IMG/VR virus record: IMGVR_UViG_3300008267_000074
Location: 1 to 49,588 of that record
From: a virus
Strand: one strand, 5' to 3'
DNA: 49,588 nt
Below are positions 23,644 to 34,796 of the stretch, piece after piece. Each line of letters begins with the position of its first letter. Within the stretch, counting starts at the first letter, position 1. The notes under the pieces were generated by a model, which saw nothing but the letters and a program-made list of their open reading frames with translations, was not told the origin of the DNA and did no database searches. Both the position numbers and the translations under genes were made by a program.

Positions 23644-26600
23644 TTAATCGCCTCTATTTACTTTAATTTTGGTTCTTTTATTTGTAACCTCGTTTTGTCT
23701 CACACTTTTTACATCATTTCTTGGATTAAATTTTTCTAATCCTGCTTCTAGTTTTGTCTTACTTACTTTTGGTAAATTAGGAAGATTATTTACCAATTCT
23801 GCTATAGGATTTGTATTATCAATTTCTAATTTAGCCTCAACATTAACTAGTTCTACAAGAGAAAAGAAATCATACGGCCAATTATAAGAATATTGTGGTA
23901 TGTTATTGGCATTATTAGAATTTCCGAAGTCGAATTTAAAACGAGTATCGTCGCGGGTGTCCTCTGTTAATTTATAATAGTTTATTTCACCACGTTGCTT
24001 GACTTTGAACACTTTAAATTTAACTTCAGAAGGAAGTTTTTTGCCGTGGAATAGTTCTTTAACGCCAAAGCCATGAGATATGTTTATATCTTGCTTTTCA
24101 GCCTTATAGGATGCTTTTGGCATTAATCCTTGCCAAATATCAGACAAATCTTCTGTATCTAAAACAGTGCCAAATTCTGCTACATACATGACAAATGGGT
24201 TAATATCTTTATTTCTTATCCAATCTAAATGTGTTGGAATAGAATATTTTGTCATAGACTTAACTAATTTTACAATACTGTTATTCTGATCTACTTCGGA
24301 AGAATTTACTCGTCTTTTTATTTCTTCAAAAGTAACGAGCGAATCTCTACTGAAAGATAGACCAATAACTTCTTTTAAAATATCTCTATCAATAGCAAAA
24401 TAATATGGACCGTCACCACGTTGGAAACTGTTAGTAATCCCATTTTCGCCTAATAATTCTGGTATTGTTGCTGCTTTTGTGTTATCGATATTTAAATCAT
24501 GATTTTTATCATAAGTATATGGAATTACTACTACGCCTTCAGATAATACCTTATTGTCGTCTAATAAACCAATAGTTAATTTTTGATCTTTCTTAAAACC
24601 ACACAATTGAGCTAAAGAACCAGTTTTTGAAGAAATCATTTGACGCTTAGAGCCAATAAATGGTTCAGAAATATACATTTTTATTCCATTACCTTCTTTT
24701 ACCGGTTCTCCATAAGTTGTCCATAGACCTTTAAACAGATTTGAATATACACCATGTGTAAACTGATAAGTTTCATCTTGGAATCCACCTATAAAATTTA
24801 AACCTAAATTATTTATCTTATCAACATTAGCAAAATTAATAGCCGGTGTTTCAAATTTTGTTTGAATAACCCAAGAATTGTTTTCGTTTGTTGGTTTTTC
24901 AACAGCTGCCAATTTAGAATTAGCCGCATCAAACAAAGGATTATTATTTTCTGTTTTGAATAACAGGTTTATACTAGAAGATAACGTCATCAAAGAACTG
25001 TATGCAGGAGAATTGCTATAATTATCTGTATATGGTGCATTGAAGCTAGAAGAAATGATATTAGATCTTTCAGCAAATAGTGCTTTTGCGTCATCGTTGA
25101 TAAAAGTTATTGTTGCATTTCTTTGTATTTCTTCTAGAGAATATTGTCTAGTATCTTCAGCTTTAAATTCTATTCTAGCAACTGATTTTCCATAGTAATA
25201 TGGTGGAACATAAGGTGCATAAGCGGGAGTATCAACTTGTTTAAAGAAGAAATTATACCAACTAGAACCTGTTAATGCAGAAGCAGAAGCGTAGTTCCAA
25301 TATCTAACTGGTGGGCCATATAGAGAATCAGGAGAATATACTAATAAATCATTACTTCCTGATTGTAATAATTTAGCAGTTTCATAAAATGGATCTGCTA
25401 TATACTCTTTAAATTTTTTGTCCCTTTCTAATACAACATCCATATAATATGTGACGCCTGCAATCGCACTTTGAAATTTAGTTTCTGGTGCAGATACTAA
25501 CTTAGATAACTTATTTTTTAAGAAGAAGCTTGGAACTTCTGCTAAGAAATTATGCATTGCTAATTTATAGTCTGCATTATTAAATACAAAGTTTTTTAAA
25601 GAACCAGATAGCGACATATTATAAGACGGATAACGTAAATATTGTCTATCATCGCCATATACAACATCAGTAGAATAATATGTTGGGTCTAAATAATATA
25701 GATTGCTACTAGTTGTTTTTAATTCATCTGGTATGGTTGTATCAAATTCTAATAAACTTTCAAATTCAAATCGATAATTAGGCGACTTGTCAATAAACAA
25801 AGTAGCAGTATGATTTGTATTAACAGAACCAGAAGATTTGTAAAAATCTGGCAAAATGCTAGAGCTGAATGCAGCGCTGCTTGTTATAAAAGCAGGCCAA
25901 TCAACCGCAATAGAAGATTTAATGCTGTTTAAAAGTACGCCGGGGGCGAACAACGGTTGCATTAAAGTCAATAATTGCTGATCTATAGGAGTACCATTGG
26001 AATTATTAAAATCAGCGGTTGTATATACATCATCATAAATTGATGTAAATGTTTGCTTTAAATCAATAAATGAATTAATAAATTTAGAACTTAATTCTTT
26101 TACTCTTTCGCTTGGATAAAAACCTTTATATGGTAATAATTTTTTAATACCAGATATCTTAAATGATATTTTTTTATTATTTGCATCTTCGTCTAATACG
26201 AATGTATTTAATGGTGAAGATTTATTAATTTCACTATTAATATCAGTAAAATCATTTTGTATAGCTAAACCATCCACTGATAGATAACTTGTTGTTAAGA
26301 AAGAATTAAAATTACCATTTTTTTCTTTAATATAATATTCTGCGAAATCACTTATTTTATATTCTGGTACAAGAGAATATGTTTTGCTATTTGGTTTTAA
26401 ATCTCTTAAATATTCTTCATAAGAATTAAAGAATGGTTTTTTAGAAATTATACCGGTTTCTGTTTTAATATCACCAGCCACTTTATCCGTATCGTATATA
26501 TAACCTTCGTTTAATAAATAAACACATTCATTAATTGTTTTATTGAAAGTAATAGTTTTTTGTGTTTTGTCGTCATTTAATTTATATAAATATAAACCTT

Positions 26601-29600
26601 TGTTATTTGAACCTGTAGAAGACGGTAAATGATTGTTAAATATTAATTGAGGTCTTGGTAACAAGCGAGGTTTATTATATAAATAAGCTTCAAAAGGTGT
26701 TTGATTATCAGAAGTTTGAATAGTTCTATTATTTATTTGTTTTGTAAACCATCCTGCATAATATACAGCATCCCCAGAGCCGCTTTTTACAATACTAGAA
26801 ACCGGCTCGTTTAAATCGGAAGTATAGGATATAAATTTATTTTCGCTATCAGAATATAAGAATGCGTTATAAGTTTTTTCATTAGAAATGTAAGTTTGAA
26901 GAAATGTATTAGCACCGACATTCACATTGCCATCATAAACACTCCCATTAAAATCAACAATATAGGTATTAACATTTTTATAAGAACCTTCTTTCCAATA
27001 TGATAGTGTAGAGGAACTGACAAGGACGGCTATACTGCCAAGAGGTTTAGAAGCGTTATTATTATAAGGATCGGCAACGGTTTTATAGATTGAACCAACC
27101 ATTTGGACTACATCATTGTTTATATTTTTAATTTTTGTTACCCAAGCAGGATTGCCGTCTTCCAATAAAAGACCGCCTTCAGGTGCTGCTTTCCAAGTAT
27201 TAGTAGAGTAATTATAAATTCCAACAGCGGCGCTAGATGTAGAGTTAGAGGCTACTTTACTAAAATTTCCACCAACAACTATAGCATTAGAGCCAAATTG
27301 TGCTATAGTAGAAACAATACCATCAGTTCCTTGAGTTGTCGAAGATGCACCGAGAGCACTATATACACTTCCATTCCATTTTGCTAAAGTAGAACAAGAT
27401 AAATAAGTACTTCCATTCTTTGCGTGAGTAAATAGACCACCAACATATATACCACTAGAATTAGTGTGAATTGTTGTTCCAATACCAACTTTATAAGTTG
27501 GTCCTTGTTGAATAAAAATACCATCACCAACTTTTTGCAAGGTATTGCTAGTTTTATTCCATTTAGCAATACCATTTAATGTTAATGAAGAATCAGAAGT
27601 CTTATCAAAAAAGCCAATAAAATATATACCATCACTGCCACTAATAATTTGTCTTACTCCATAGAAAAGATAATTATATTGAGGTACTGATGGAAGAGAA
27701 ACCATATTATTAGATGCAGTAACACCTAATCCTAATCTATTCCACTGATTACCATCCCAGTATGCTATTCTGTCTAATTGATTGCCATATTCGTCTTGCG
27801 TAAAAAAGCCGCCAGCATATAAATAATTTGAATTATTATCATAATAAAGCGCAGTGACGGGGCCATTTAATTTTGCAATTCCATCATCGCTCCAAGTTTG
27901 TGTGACAGGATCCCATTTAGCAATATAATTGATCTTATCGTTATTAATATCTGGATCTAAGATAAAATATCTATGTTCTGGTAAATTATATGGCGATAAA
28001 ATACCTTTAACCGTATCGCCATAGCTCATAGTCATATTAAAATTAGCTAATATACTTCCACCGCCAACATTAATTTGATCTAATAGATAATTATTAAGAT
28101 CTATCTGTAAAACATCTAAAGGATCTGGATTTGGTACCCAATCATTTCCCAATGTTCCTGTATATACATCAGAAGAACCTGTTAAATTATCAAGAGCATA
28201 AATAGAAGAATTTATATTTCCACTAATTCTATGAAGAACAGGATAATCATTCATTACAGAACCAGTAAAGTCTTTTAATGCAGCGTAAGAACTGGTGGTG
28301 TAATCAAATAAATCTTTTACATCGGCCATTCTTTTACGAACAAGATAGTTTTCGTGCCAGTAGCTTCTTAATTTAGTGATGCTTTCACTGGAACCAAAAT
28401 CGTCATAGCTTGGTTTAGTTCTTACTTCTTTTAGACCTGTATTTTCTTTTGCAGGATAAATTTGTGTAGTATATTCTGCCTTTAAAAGTTCCGGCTTTGG
28501 ATCATATAAACCAGATTTTAATTCCATTAAAGCTTCATGTGCTTGTTGATTTGTCTTAGAAGAAATACCAGTAGCTATAGCTAAATCAATATTATTAAAT
28601 CTTTCTTTATTATTATCATAAGAGCTAATAACTTCAACAGATGATTCCGAACCAGTAACCAATAATGTATGTTTCATTGGTTTGTTAAATGTAACAGGTG
28701 ATTGTTTATAACTCTTTGATGTTTGTGCGCGTTTTTCCATATATGGAATTTTAAAACCACGCAAATCTTTAATTTTTTGTGATGGTTTGTCTAATACAAG
28801 CGTTAAGTTATTTTTTATAGAATTTTGTACAATCTTATTGCCATCTTTTCTGATTTGCTTCCAACTTGGGTGTTTATAAGCACCATTCATATTCAGCAAA
28901 AGCTTATTTAAATCATTATCATAATTACTACCGGTACTTACCGTAAATGTCGTTAAATCAACATTCTTAGAGAAATGGGTATTAAGACCAACAAAATCAA
29001 GAGGTTTAGAAGAAGATACAGAGCCGGATACAAATTGGAAAGAGTTTGTATTAAAAGTATTTAAATTTTCATATCCGCCTACATAGCCACTAAATTTTGG
29101 TCTTGTAGATAGTGAAGAAGAAATCCAAGCGTATCCTAAATCACTTTGTGGAATTTGATGTTGAACAAAGTTATTATCATATCTTGCTACAGAATTTGTA
29201 CTAGTGGCGTTAACTGGTCTATATTTTGGATTCTCATTAACTTTGTGTATTGATGGATTAACACTATCTAAACTTTTAGATTCCGCAGACCAAACGTTTA
29301 ATTGTTTACGTACACGTATATTTCTAGCATTTAAATCATTATAAGGAGAATACTCTTCAGCAGCGTTGTCTAAAGCACCGCGAGATAATGTTTCAGCACC
29401 ACCGGGAGCACTAAATCTTTCAACAAATATGTTCTTATAATCATTTCTTATAGGTAATTCACGACTAGAAAAACCATTTCCAGAATCAGATATATTAGTA
29501 ACAATATTTCCGGTTAAATCAACAAATGATTTATTGTTTCCCGTTCTTCCAGCACTTTGATAATATTCGTAATTTTGATAAAAGTTCTCTTTTTTCTTGA

Positions 29601-32600
29601 TTGGTTGAATTATTTGTCCTGAACCTGTTACAGTTTCATCGGCAAATTTAAATTGTGAAGTAACTTTATTGTTGTATACGGTAATTGGACTAATGCTATC
29701 TTCAATAATAGTCATACTTTTGACATCAAAGCGATAAAGTTGATTAAAAAGCCTTATTTTATCTTTCATGCCTTCATAATCTTGATTAGAATCAATGCTA
29801 TAAAGTGTTGGAACCTTATTTAAATTTGTTGAATTAATAACTTGACGTATAATTTCTCTATCAATATCGTTTTGAGGCTCTAAAGGTGTGTTTACGAGAT
29901 TATTATCTCTATTAACGCGCTGTTTAAGCCATAATGTACCCGCTGGTGAAGCAGGGGCTTTTTGTTTTTCATATTCAAAACTTAAACCAGATCCTACAGA
30001 AGTTACCATTTCGCCATTAAATCTAAGGCTTGGCATCTTATTTTGATATTTATTACGTTCTAATAAGTGACTTTCTACCATGTTTCTTACTTTATTAGAA
30101 ATATTAGCAGAAGCAGGTATTAATTGACTAATCATCAATGAAATTGATGAATCAATCCACTTATAAAATTCTAAAAACTTTTCAAAATCAGGAGTATTTT
30201 GTACTTTTTCAAAGAACATTCTTTGAACGTGATTAAGGGCCTTATAATCGTGTTGATATTTTTCAATCGGATCGCCAATCAAGTTATTAAAATCTTTTAT
30301 TGTTGCAAACCAATTCAATATTTCATCATTTATGACTTGCGCCATGCTTTTTTCTATTGATAGATAAAAATTAACTGGTCTAGAAGTCTTAGTACGTGTT
30401 ACATCGTCTGTAATTGGCGTTTGAATTAAATCAGAACCTGCCATAATTTCTGGCGGTATTTGTTTTCCTGAATAAACATATTCCCTATTAACAACTTGAT
30501 CATCGTTAGGATAAAAATTATTACCTAAACCTGTATGACGAATTCTTGTTATATCTTGTAATAATGGATAAAAATTATCAGTAATTTCTGCTAAAGAACC
30601 AGAAGATGCATCTTGAACGATAAATTGTCCAAAACCATCAGAGGAAGAGACATTAAAGAAATCCCAGTTTAAAGCAAGAGTATCTATTCTTGTAAAATTA
30701 GCATAAGAACCAGTAGTAATAACTTCCATAGGCCAATTTGGATATTGACGACCAAAATTAGAAGCATCTATAGAATGTACTCTTAATTCATCGTTATTCA
30801 CATAATCTAACCAAACACGCAACGAAGACACTTTTACATCTGTTTTATCAAACAAATAATTCTCATTAAAGTTTTCATAATGAGCGCCAACATATAAACG
30901 TTTATTTGTATTTAATGCCACCTTTGCATCGGCGGCTGGTATTGCTGTTGATAAAACAAACTGATTTTCAACGCTATCTACCAAGGAATTAAAACCAATA
31001 AACTCTAAATCATAGTCTGTTATTTCGCTACCAAAAGCTGTATTTACATTTTGTAATTTTTTAGGCGATAATCTAACAGCAAAATTCCATTTTTGGTTAT
31101 CGTATGTATCATTATAAAAACTAGAAGTTAAAATTACATTTGTGTTATTTAGTCTTGCTTGGAGTTTAAAATAAACATCGGGACTTTCATAGTTTCTTTT
31201 TTCAGCATAAACTTGAAAATTAAATAAATCTTGATTGTAGATATCATCGCCCCAAGTTAAATCCACTTCATTAACTTTACAAGTATGTAATCCAAAAAGT
31301 GAAATTTCTGTAAAAACTGGAATATCGTAATTTGGATTATCGTATTCTACTTTTTTAGGAAATATAATTTCTGTTTGAATTGTTAATGGTACAAAATCTA
31401 ATTCATTACTGTTACTACCTTTAATATATCCGCGTGTATCAGAATCGCCGGAAATATTTTTTTGAAAAACATAACCATTATATCTATCGGCATTATTAAA
31501 ATCTATGTACTTTTTAGGTATAGAAACAGATTTATATTTTTCAGTAAATTCATATTGTGAATTAGAAGCATATAAATTGATCTTAATTAATTCATCATCT
31601 ACGCCAAAACATCTAATCAAATTACGTAATGACTTTTCAGTACCTTTTGATTTATAAATATATGCTAGATTGTTGTATATATTTTGATAAATAGCATTTT
31701 TAATATTATGTACTTTTTCTTCAAATTCGTCTGATTCATTGCGCGACAAGACATCTTCTAAAAAGGTTGTATTATTAAAAATTTCTATATTTTCAAAGCC
31801 ATACGAACTTAATAATTTATTAGTAAAAGGCTTTGGCTTTTCATTTTCTTTAATATATTCTGTATTTCTTAATGCAGGTAAATCTTTAATTTGTAAATGT
31901 AAAGTATCAAAATAGCTAGATATAATTTGCACTAAGTGTGATAAATCGTTAGATTCTAAACTTTCTGCTTCTTCTGTTATCCAAGAAGGAATAGAATTAT
32001 AAATATTAGCATTATTTTGTTTATCATGTTCAAAGCCAATTTCTGCGTATTGATCGACTATGCTCTTTACTAATGGATTACTAGAAAATAAAATCGGGTC
32101 TTTATTTTCAACTGTTTCTCCAAAATATTCATCTATGGCAGAAGAAGTGCTTTTTACATTTAAATCATAAGAAATAATTGTACCGTTTGAAACACGACCA
32201 GAATAATCAATGCAGATTGAATCAAGAGCATTAATTTCCTTATTATTAACGTATCCTTCATTAAATTTATAATATACACCTAAAGAAGTATTTGCATCAT
32301 CAGTGTTACTACCGCCAGCTACATTTGTAAACCAATAACGATAAATTTGCTTAGAATTTCTAGCTACTTTCCAGAATCTAAATTCATCATAAGAAGCATA
32401 GCTTGTTCCAAATCCATTCCAAAATTGTGTATTTTTTCCTTCTGAATCAGCTTGATAGCCGCCAATAGTGGCTAGAGTTCCAAGATTATTAGCTAATGTA
32501 ATTCCACCAGCTCCAATTATCTTATTTAAAGACTGTAATTCGCCATCTAAATAAAAACATATTTCTAAATCATTAATATCAAAATCGCTGTTTTTAAAGC

Positions 32601-33363
32601 TAAAAGCATAATGATGCCAATTGTTTCTATCAGAATTATGATTTAAGGCATATTTTACAACGCCATTTGTTCCAGAAACATAAGTTAATAAAAAAGAATT
32701 ACTAGAAGAATGTTCGATTGTTAATCTTGTATAATCTGAACTACCGCTTTCTTTTTGATTCCATAAATCAAATATGGCATGAATGTTATTGTAAGCAGGA
32801 TCAGAAATATCGGTATTTTCTTTATACCAAAATTCGACTGTATTACCAAATTCAGTAATTCCTAAATTAGATTCTCTGTTTTTTGAAACATCAAAGATAT
32901 TAGATTTTTCAAAATCACCCGTTGGAGAAGCATTTGGACCACCTTTTATTTTTATATATTGTGGTTTTGAACAATCTTTATATTCATAAGAACCTGTTGT
33001 TACGCCAAACACTGAACCGGATCCTAATGTAACATAACCAGTTGTTTTTGGATATATATGATCAAAAATATAAAGGTCTAATTGAGTGGCTTTATTACGC
33101 CATTGTTGTTGCTCTTTGCGTGAACCGTCATAAGGGTAATTTTGGTATATGTTAGATATTGCATCGACATAATATTTTTCAGCAGAGCCATATCTTGCAA
33201 AATTAGAAGCGCTAGAAAAATCAACATCAGGTAAAAACCTTTCTCTATCTACTGCTATTTCTTCTAGATAGCCTTCACTTTCTGCTTCTTTATATAATTG
33301 CTCTAATTGTTTATTAGCAACTATCTTTTCAGAAGTTTTACCAAATAAATCTTTTAATGACAT
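23644..33363 (-). CDS. Giant virion structural protein with LamG-like domain and embedded beta-propeller
   Basis: This is a single uninterrupted frame of 3239 residues. Residues about 165-350 form a LamG/concanavalin-like domain (NTVEFWYKENT, then NWHHYAFSFKNSD, then CFYLDGELQ, then YDEFRFWKVARNSKQIYRYW). Around residues 570-595 is KSKGTEKSLRNLIRCFGVDD, a marker I know from giant structural proteins of marine phages. Residues about 1805-2210 are repeats of I-A-K/Y-W-(D/N)-G-x-x-W followed by Y-x-G-G-x-F (IAYWDGNQWNRLG, YLYAGGFFTQ, LAKWNGSVYSALG), which indicate a beta-propeller. Residues about 2413-2490 contain FYPSERVKELSSKF and QPLFAPGVLLNSIKSSIAVD, also known from that family. The position just after gp25- and gp6-like wedge genes is that of T4 gp7/gp8, so it is likely a baseplate-periphery or fibre-platform protein. 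The SD is AGGG, ten bases upstream. Confidence 0.8.
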   Translation of the reverse strand: MSLKDLFGKTSEKIVANKQLEQLYKEAESEGYLEEIAVDRERFLPDVDFSSASNFARYGSAEKYYVDAISNIYQNYPYDGSRKEQQQWRNKATQLDLYIFDHIYPKTTGYVTLGSGSVFGVTTGSYEYKDCSKPQYIKIKGGPNASPTGDFEKSNIFDVSKNRESNLGITEFGNTVEFWYKENTDISDPAYNNIHAIFDLWNQKESGSSDYTRLTIEHSSSNSFLLTYVSGTNGVVKYALNHNSDRNNWHHYAFSFKNSDFDINDLEICFYLDGELQSLNKIIGAGGITLANNLGTLATIGGYQADSEGKNTQFWNGFGTSYASYDEFRFWKVARNSKQIYRYWFTNVAGGSNTDDANTSLGVYYKFNEGYVNNKEINALDSICIDYSGRVSNGTIISYDLNVKSTSSAIDEYFGETVENKDPILFSSNPLVKSIVDQYAEIGFEHDKQNNANIYNSIPSWITEEAESLESNDLSHLVQIISSYFDTLHLQIKDLPALRNTEYIKENEKPKPFTNKLLSSYGFENIEIFNNTTFLEDVLSRNESDEFEEKVHNIKNAIYQNIYNNLAYIYKSKGTEKSLRNLIRCFGVDDELIKINLYASNSQYEFTEKYKSVSIPKKYIDFNNADRYNGYVFQKNISGDSDTRGYIKGSNSNELDFVPLTIQTEIIFPKKVEYDNPNYDIPVFTEISLFGLHTCKVNEVDLTWGDDIYNQDLFNFQVYAEKRNYESPDVYFKLQARLNNTNVILTSSFYNDTYDNQKWNFAVRLSPKKLQNVNTAFGSEITDYDLEFIGFNSLVDSVENQFVLSTAIPAADAKVALNTNKRLYVGAHYENFNENYLFDKTDVKVSSLRVWLDYVNNDELRVHSIDASNFGRQYPNWPMEVITTGSYANFTRIDTLALNWDFFNVSSSDGFGQFIVQDASSGSLAEITDNFYPLLQDITRIRHTGLGNNFYPNDDQVVNREYVYSGKQIPPEIMAGSDLIQTPITDDVTRTKTSRPVNFYLSIEKSMAQVINDEILNWFATIKDFNNLIGDPIEKYQHDYKALNHVQRMFFEKVQNTPDFEKFLEFYKWIDSSISLMISQLIPASANISNKVRNMVESHLLERNKYQNKMPSLRFNGEMVTSVGSGLSFEYEKQKAPASPAGTLWLKQRVNRDNNLVNTPLEPQNDIDREIIRQVINSTNLNKVPTLYSIDSNQDYEGMKDKIRLFNQLYRFDVKSMTIIEDSISPITVYNNKVTSQFKFADETVTGSGQIIQPIKKKENFYQNYEYYQSAGRTGNNKSFVDLTGNIVTNISDSGNGFSSRELPIRNDYKNIFVERFSAPGGAETLSRGALDNAAEEYSPYNDLNARNIRVRKQLNVWSAESKSLDSVNPSIHKVNENPKYRPVNATSTNSVARYDNNFVQHQIPQSDLGYAWISSSLSTRPKFSGYVGGYENLNTFNTNSFQFVSGSVSSSKPLDFVGLNTHFSKNVDLTTFTVSTGSNYDNDLNKLLLNMNGAYKHPSWKQIRKDGNKIVQNSIKNNLTLVLDKPSQKIKDLRGFKIPYMEKRAQTSKSYKQSPVTFNKPMKHTLLVTGSESSVEVISSYDNNKERFNNIDLAIATGISSKTNQQAHEALMELKSGLYDPKPELLKAEYTTQIYPAKENTGLKEVRTKPSYDDFGSSESITKLRSYWHENYLVRKRMADVKDLFDYTTSSYAALKDFTGSVMNDYPVLHRISGNINSSIYALDNLTGSSDVYTGTLGNDWVPNPDPLDVLQIDLNNYLLDQINVGGGSILANFNMTMSYGDTVKGILSPYNLPEHRYFILDPDINNDKINYIAKWDPVTQTWSDDGIAKLNGPVTALYYDNNSNYLYAGGFFTQDEYGNQLDRIAYWDGNQWNRLGLGVTASNNMVSLPSVPQYNYLFYGVRQIISGSDGIYFIGFFDKTSDSSLTLNGIAKWNKTSNTLQKVGDGIFIQQGPTYKVGIGTTIHTNSSGIYVGGLFTHAKNGSTYLSCSTLAKWNGSVYSALGASSTTQGTDGIVSTIAQFGSNAIVVGGNFSKVASNSTSSAAVGIYNYSTNTWKAAPEGGLLLEDGNPAWVTKIKNINNDVVQMVGSIYKTVADPYNNNASKPLGSIAVLVSSSTLSYWKEGSYKNVNTYIVDFNGSVYDGNVNVGANTFLQTYISNEKTYNAFLYSDSENKFISYTSDLNEPVSSIVKSGSGDAVYYAGWFTKQINNRTIQTSDNQTPFEAYLYNKPRLLPRPQLIFNNHLPSSTGSNNKGLYLYKLNDDKTQKTITFNKTINECVYLLNEGYIYDTDKVAGDIKTETGIISKKPFFNSYEEYLRDLKPNSKTYSLVPEYKISDFAEYYIKEKNGNFNSFLTTSYLSVDGLAIQNDFTDINSEINKSSPLNTFVLDEDANNKKISFKISGIKKLLPYKGFYPSERVKELSSKFINSFIDLKQTFTSIYDDVYTTADFNNSNGTPIDQQLLTLMQPLFAPGVLLNSIKSSIAVDWPAFITSSAAFSSSILPDFYKSSGSVNTNHTATLFIDKSPNYRFEFESLLEFDTTIPDELKTTSSNLYYLDPTYYSTDVVYGDDRQYLRYPSYNMSLSGSLKNFVFNNADYKLAMHNFLAEVPSFFLKNKLSKLVSAPETKFQSAIAGVTYYMDVVLERDKKFKEYIADPFYETAKLLQSGSNDLLVYSPDSLYGPPVRYWNYASASALTGSSWYNFFFKQVDTPAYAPYVPPYYYGKSVARIEFKAEDTRQYSLEEIQRNATITFINDDAKALFAERSNIISSSFNAPYTDNYSNSPAYSSLMTLSSSINLLFKTENNNPLFDAANSKLAAVEKPTNENNSWVIQTKFETPAINFANVDKINNLGLNFIGGFQDETYQFTHGVYSNLFKGLWTTYGEPVKEGNGIKMYISEPFIGSKRQMISSKTGSLAQLCGFKKDQKLTIGLLDDNKVLSEGVVVIPYTYDKNHDLNIDNTKAATIPELLGENGITNSFQRGDGPYYFAIDRDILKEVIGLSFSRDSLVTFEEIKRRVNSSEVDQNNSIVKLVKSMTKYSIPTHLDWIRNKDINPFVMYVAEFGTVLDTEDLSDIWQGLMPKASYKAEKQDINISHGFGVKELFHGKKLPSEVKFKVFKVKQRGEINYYKLTEDTRDDTRFKFDFGNSNNANNIPQYSYNWPYDFFSLVELVNVEAKLEIDNTNPIAELVNNLPNLPKVSKTKLEAGLEKFNPRNDVKSVRQNEVTNKRTKIKVNRGD

Positions 33364-33365
33364 AT

Positions 33366-34796
33366 TTATTCAACCCTAAATTTATATGTATCTTTAAACT
33401 CTACTAATTGATTTCCATCCCAAGTAGCTAATTTTATACCATATCCATAATCTTTTTCAAAAATATTCATATCTAATTCAAAATAATTTCCATTTTGATC
33501 ATATGAAGTTTTTGAATATGCTAGCGATCCTGTAGAATAATCAATAATAGTATAATTATCATTATATCTAAAAATTTTGTAATATAAATTAGGAATTATT
33601 GTATTTTCTATATTATTATAAGCAACTGTATAAATTGTTGGTTGCCAATTTCTTTCACGAACAAAGATATTAAATCTAGCTTGTTCATTTTGATGATATT
33701 TTGGTTTTAAATTTGTAATATTTAAAATATATTCTGTATTATAGGTAGAAGAATCGTTTTCTCTTTGTAATATCTCTATTTCTCCAGAATAATATTTTAT
33801 AGTTTGTGTTGCTAGATCAGTCCACTTATCATATACAAAACTAGCAGTAGTATCTAAGGATACTTGTGCTTTATATATACCGGGAAGCGGATTGGTTACT
33901 TCTAAATAAGAAGTGCTAATTTCATTTGTTAATGAAACATCGCTAAAAAAATTAATTGTTGGAATAGGATCTCCAACTATATTTTTTAATCTACCATTTA
34001 CTTTATTATAAAAATAAATATTCATCAAATTGTCTTCTGTGGATAATAAACTGCTAGAAGCATAAAAGTTATTTCTATCATCAGTAACAGAAGGATTCCA
34101 TTGTGCTTCTATACATGGTCTACTAAAATAGAACTCTGATCCACGGGCAGAAAACTTTTTAGTATAAAAACTTTGTTTTAAATCAATAGTTTCATAAGCA
34201 CCAGATAATTTTATTAATAATCCATTATTTGGAATTAATCCAGAAATCCAATCTTCAGTTAATTTTGTAATATTAATATCTATATTTTCTAATCCGGTTA
34301 TAAAACTAGCAGATAAGTTATATTCTGAACTGCTAAGAATATCGCCGCCTTCGTTAATCCATTTTGAACCGCTAGCCGCCATTATCCATGTTGCACCATT
34401 GCCACCAACATTTTCTATAAATCCGCTATCAGAATAATTATCCATATCCAATCCATAGCCTTCTTCCCAAGACATAGAAATAGGATTAATAGACATTACA
34501 AAATTTCTAGGAACTGTAAACGGATGTTCAACATTATAAAGTTTTAGGTAAAAATCAACATTTCCGCTAGTCGGAATCAAGCCAGAATTTCTTTGTTGAA
34601 TTATATCTTGTATAGGAAATTGTATTAAAATTCTACTTTTTTCTATTGAAGAGCTGTTTACTTGACCATATATAGTAAATACTTCTAATGAATCTGCTAC
34701 GCCCATATTTGCACTGATAGAGCGTACTATTAAGTCTTCTCTAAAGGCATTAGTAATGGTAGTATCTTTTTCAGCAACAAACTTTTTAATAGACAT
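33366..34796 (-). CDS. Baseplate-associated structural protein (SNMGxxDxLEVFxIYGQ family)
   Basis: This is a 476-residue protein. The N-terminus has KDTTITNAFREDLIVRSISA, then NMGVADSLEVFTIYGQ, then EKSRILIQFPI. I recognise this as a conserved structural family of marine T4-like phages; the pattern resembles a DNRLRE-type beta-sandwich. The rest is beta-rich, with NGLLIKLSGAYETIDLKQSF around residue 195 and an FVRERNWQPTIYTVAYNNIE segment near residue 380. It starts with an A shared with the stop of the gp6-like gene (TAATG), which implies translational coupling and a stoichiometric relation to the wedge. Its exact place in the baseplate is not known to me. Confidence 0.75.
   Translation of the reverse strand: MSIKKFVAEKDTTITNAFREDLIVRSISANMGVADSLEVFTIYGQVNSSSIEKSRILIQFPIQDIIQQRNSGLIPTSGNVDFYLKLYNVEHPFTVPRNFVMSINPISMSWEEGYGLDMDNYSDSGFIENVGGNGATWIMAASGSKWINEGGDILSSSEYNLSASFITGLENIDINITKLTEDWISGLIPNNGLLIKLSGAYETIDLKQSFYTKKFSARGSEFYFSRPCIEAQWNPSVTDDRNNFYASSSLLSTEDNLMNIYFYNKVNGRLKNIVGDPIPTINFFSDVSLTNEISTSYLEVTNPLPGIYKAQVSLDTTASFVYDKWTDLATQTIKYYSGEIEILQRENDSSTYNTEYILNITNLKPKYHQNEQARFNIFVRERNWQPTIYTVAYNNIENTIIPNLYYKIFRYNDNYTIIDYSTGSLAYSKTSYDQNGNYFELDMNIFEKDYGYGIKLATWDGNQLVEFKDTYKFRVE

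Noticed and set aside
27384-27575. Minus-strand ORF of 63 codons in another frame
   Set aside because: It lies wholly inside the propeller region of the 3239-residue gene, and that frame shows clear domain repeats.
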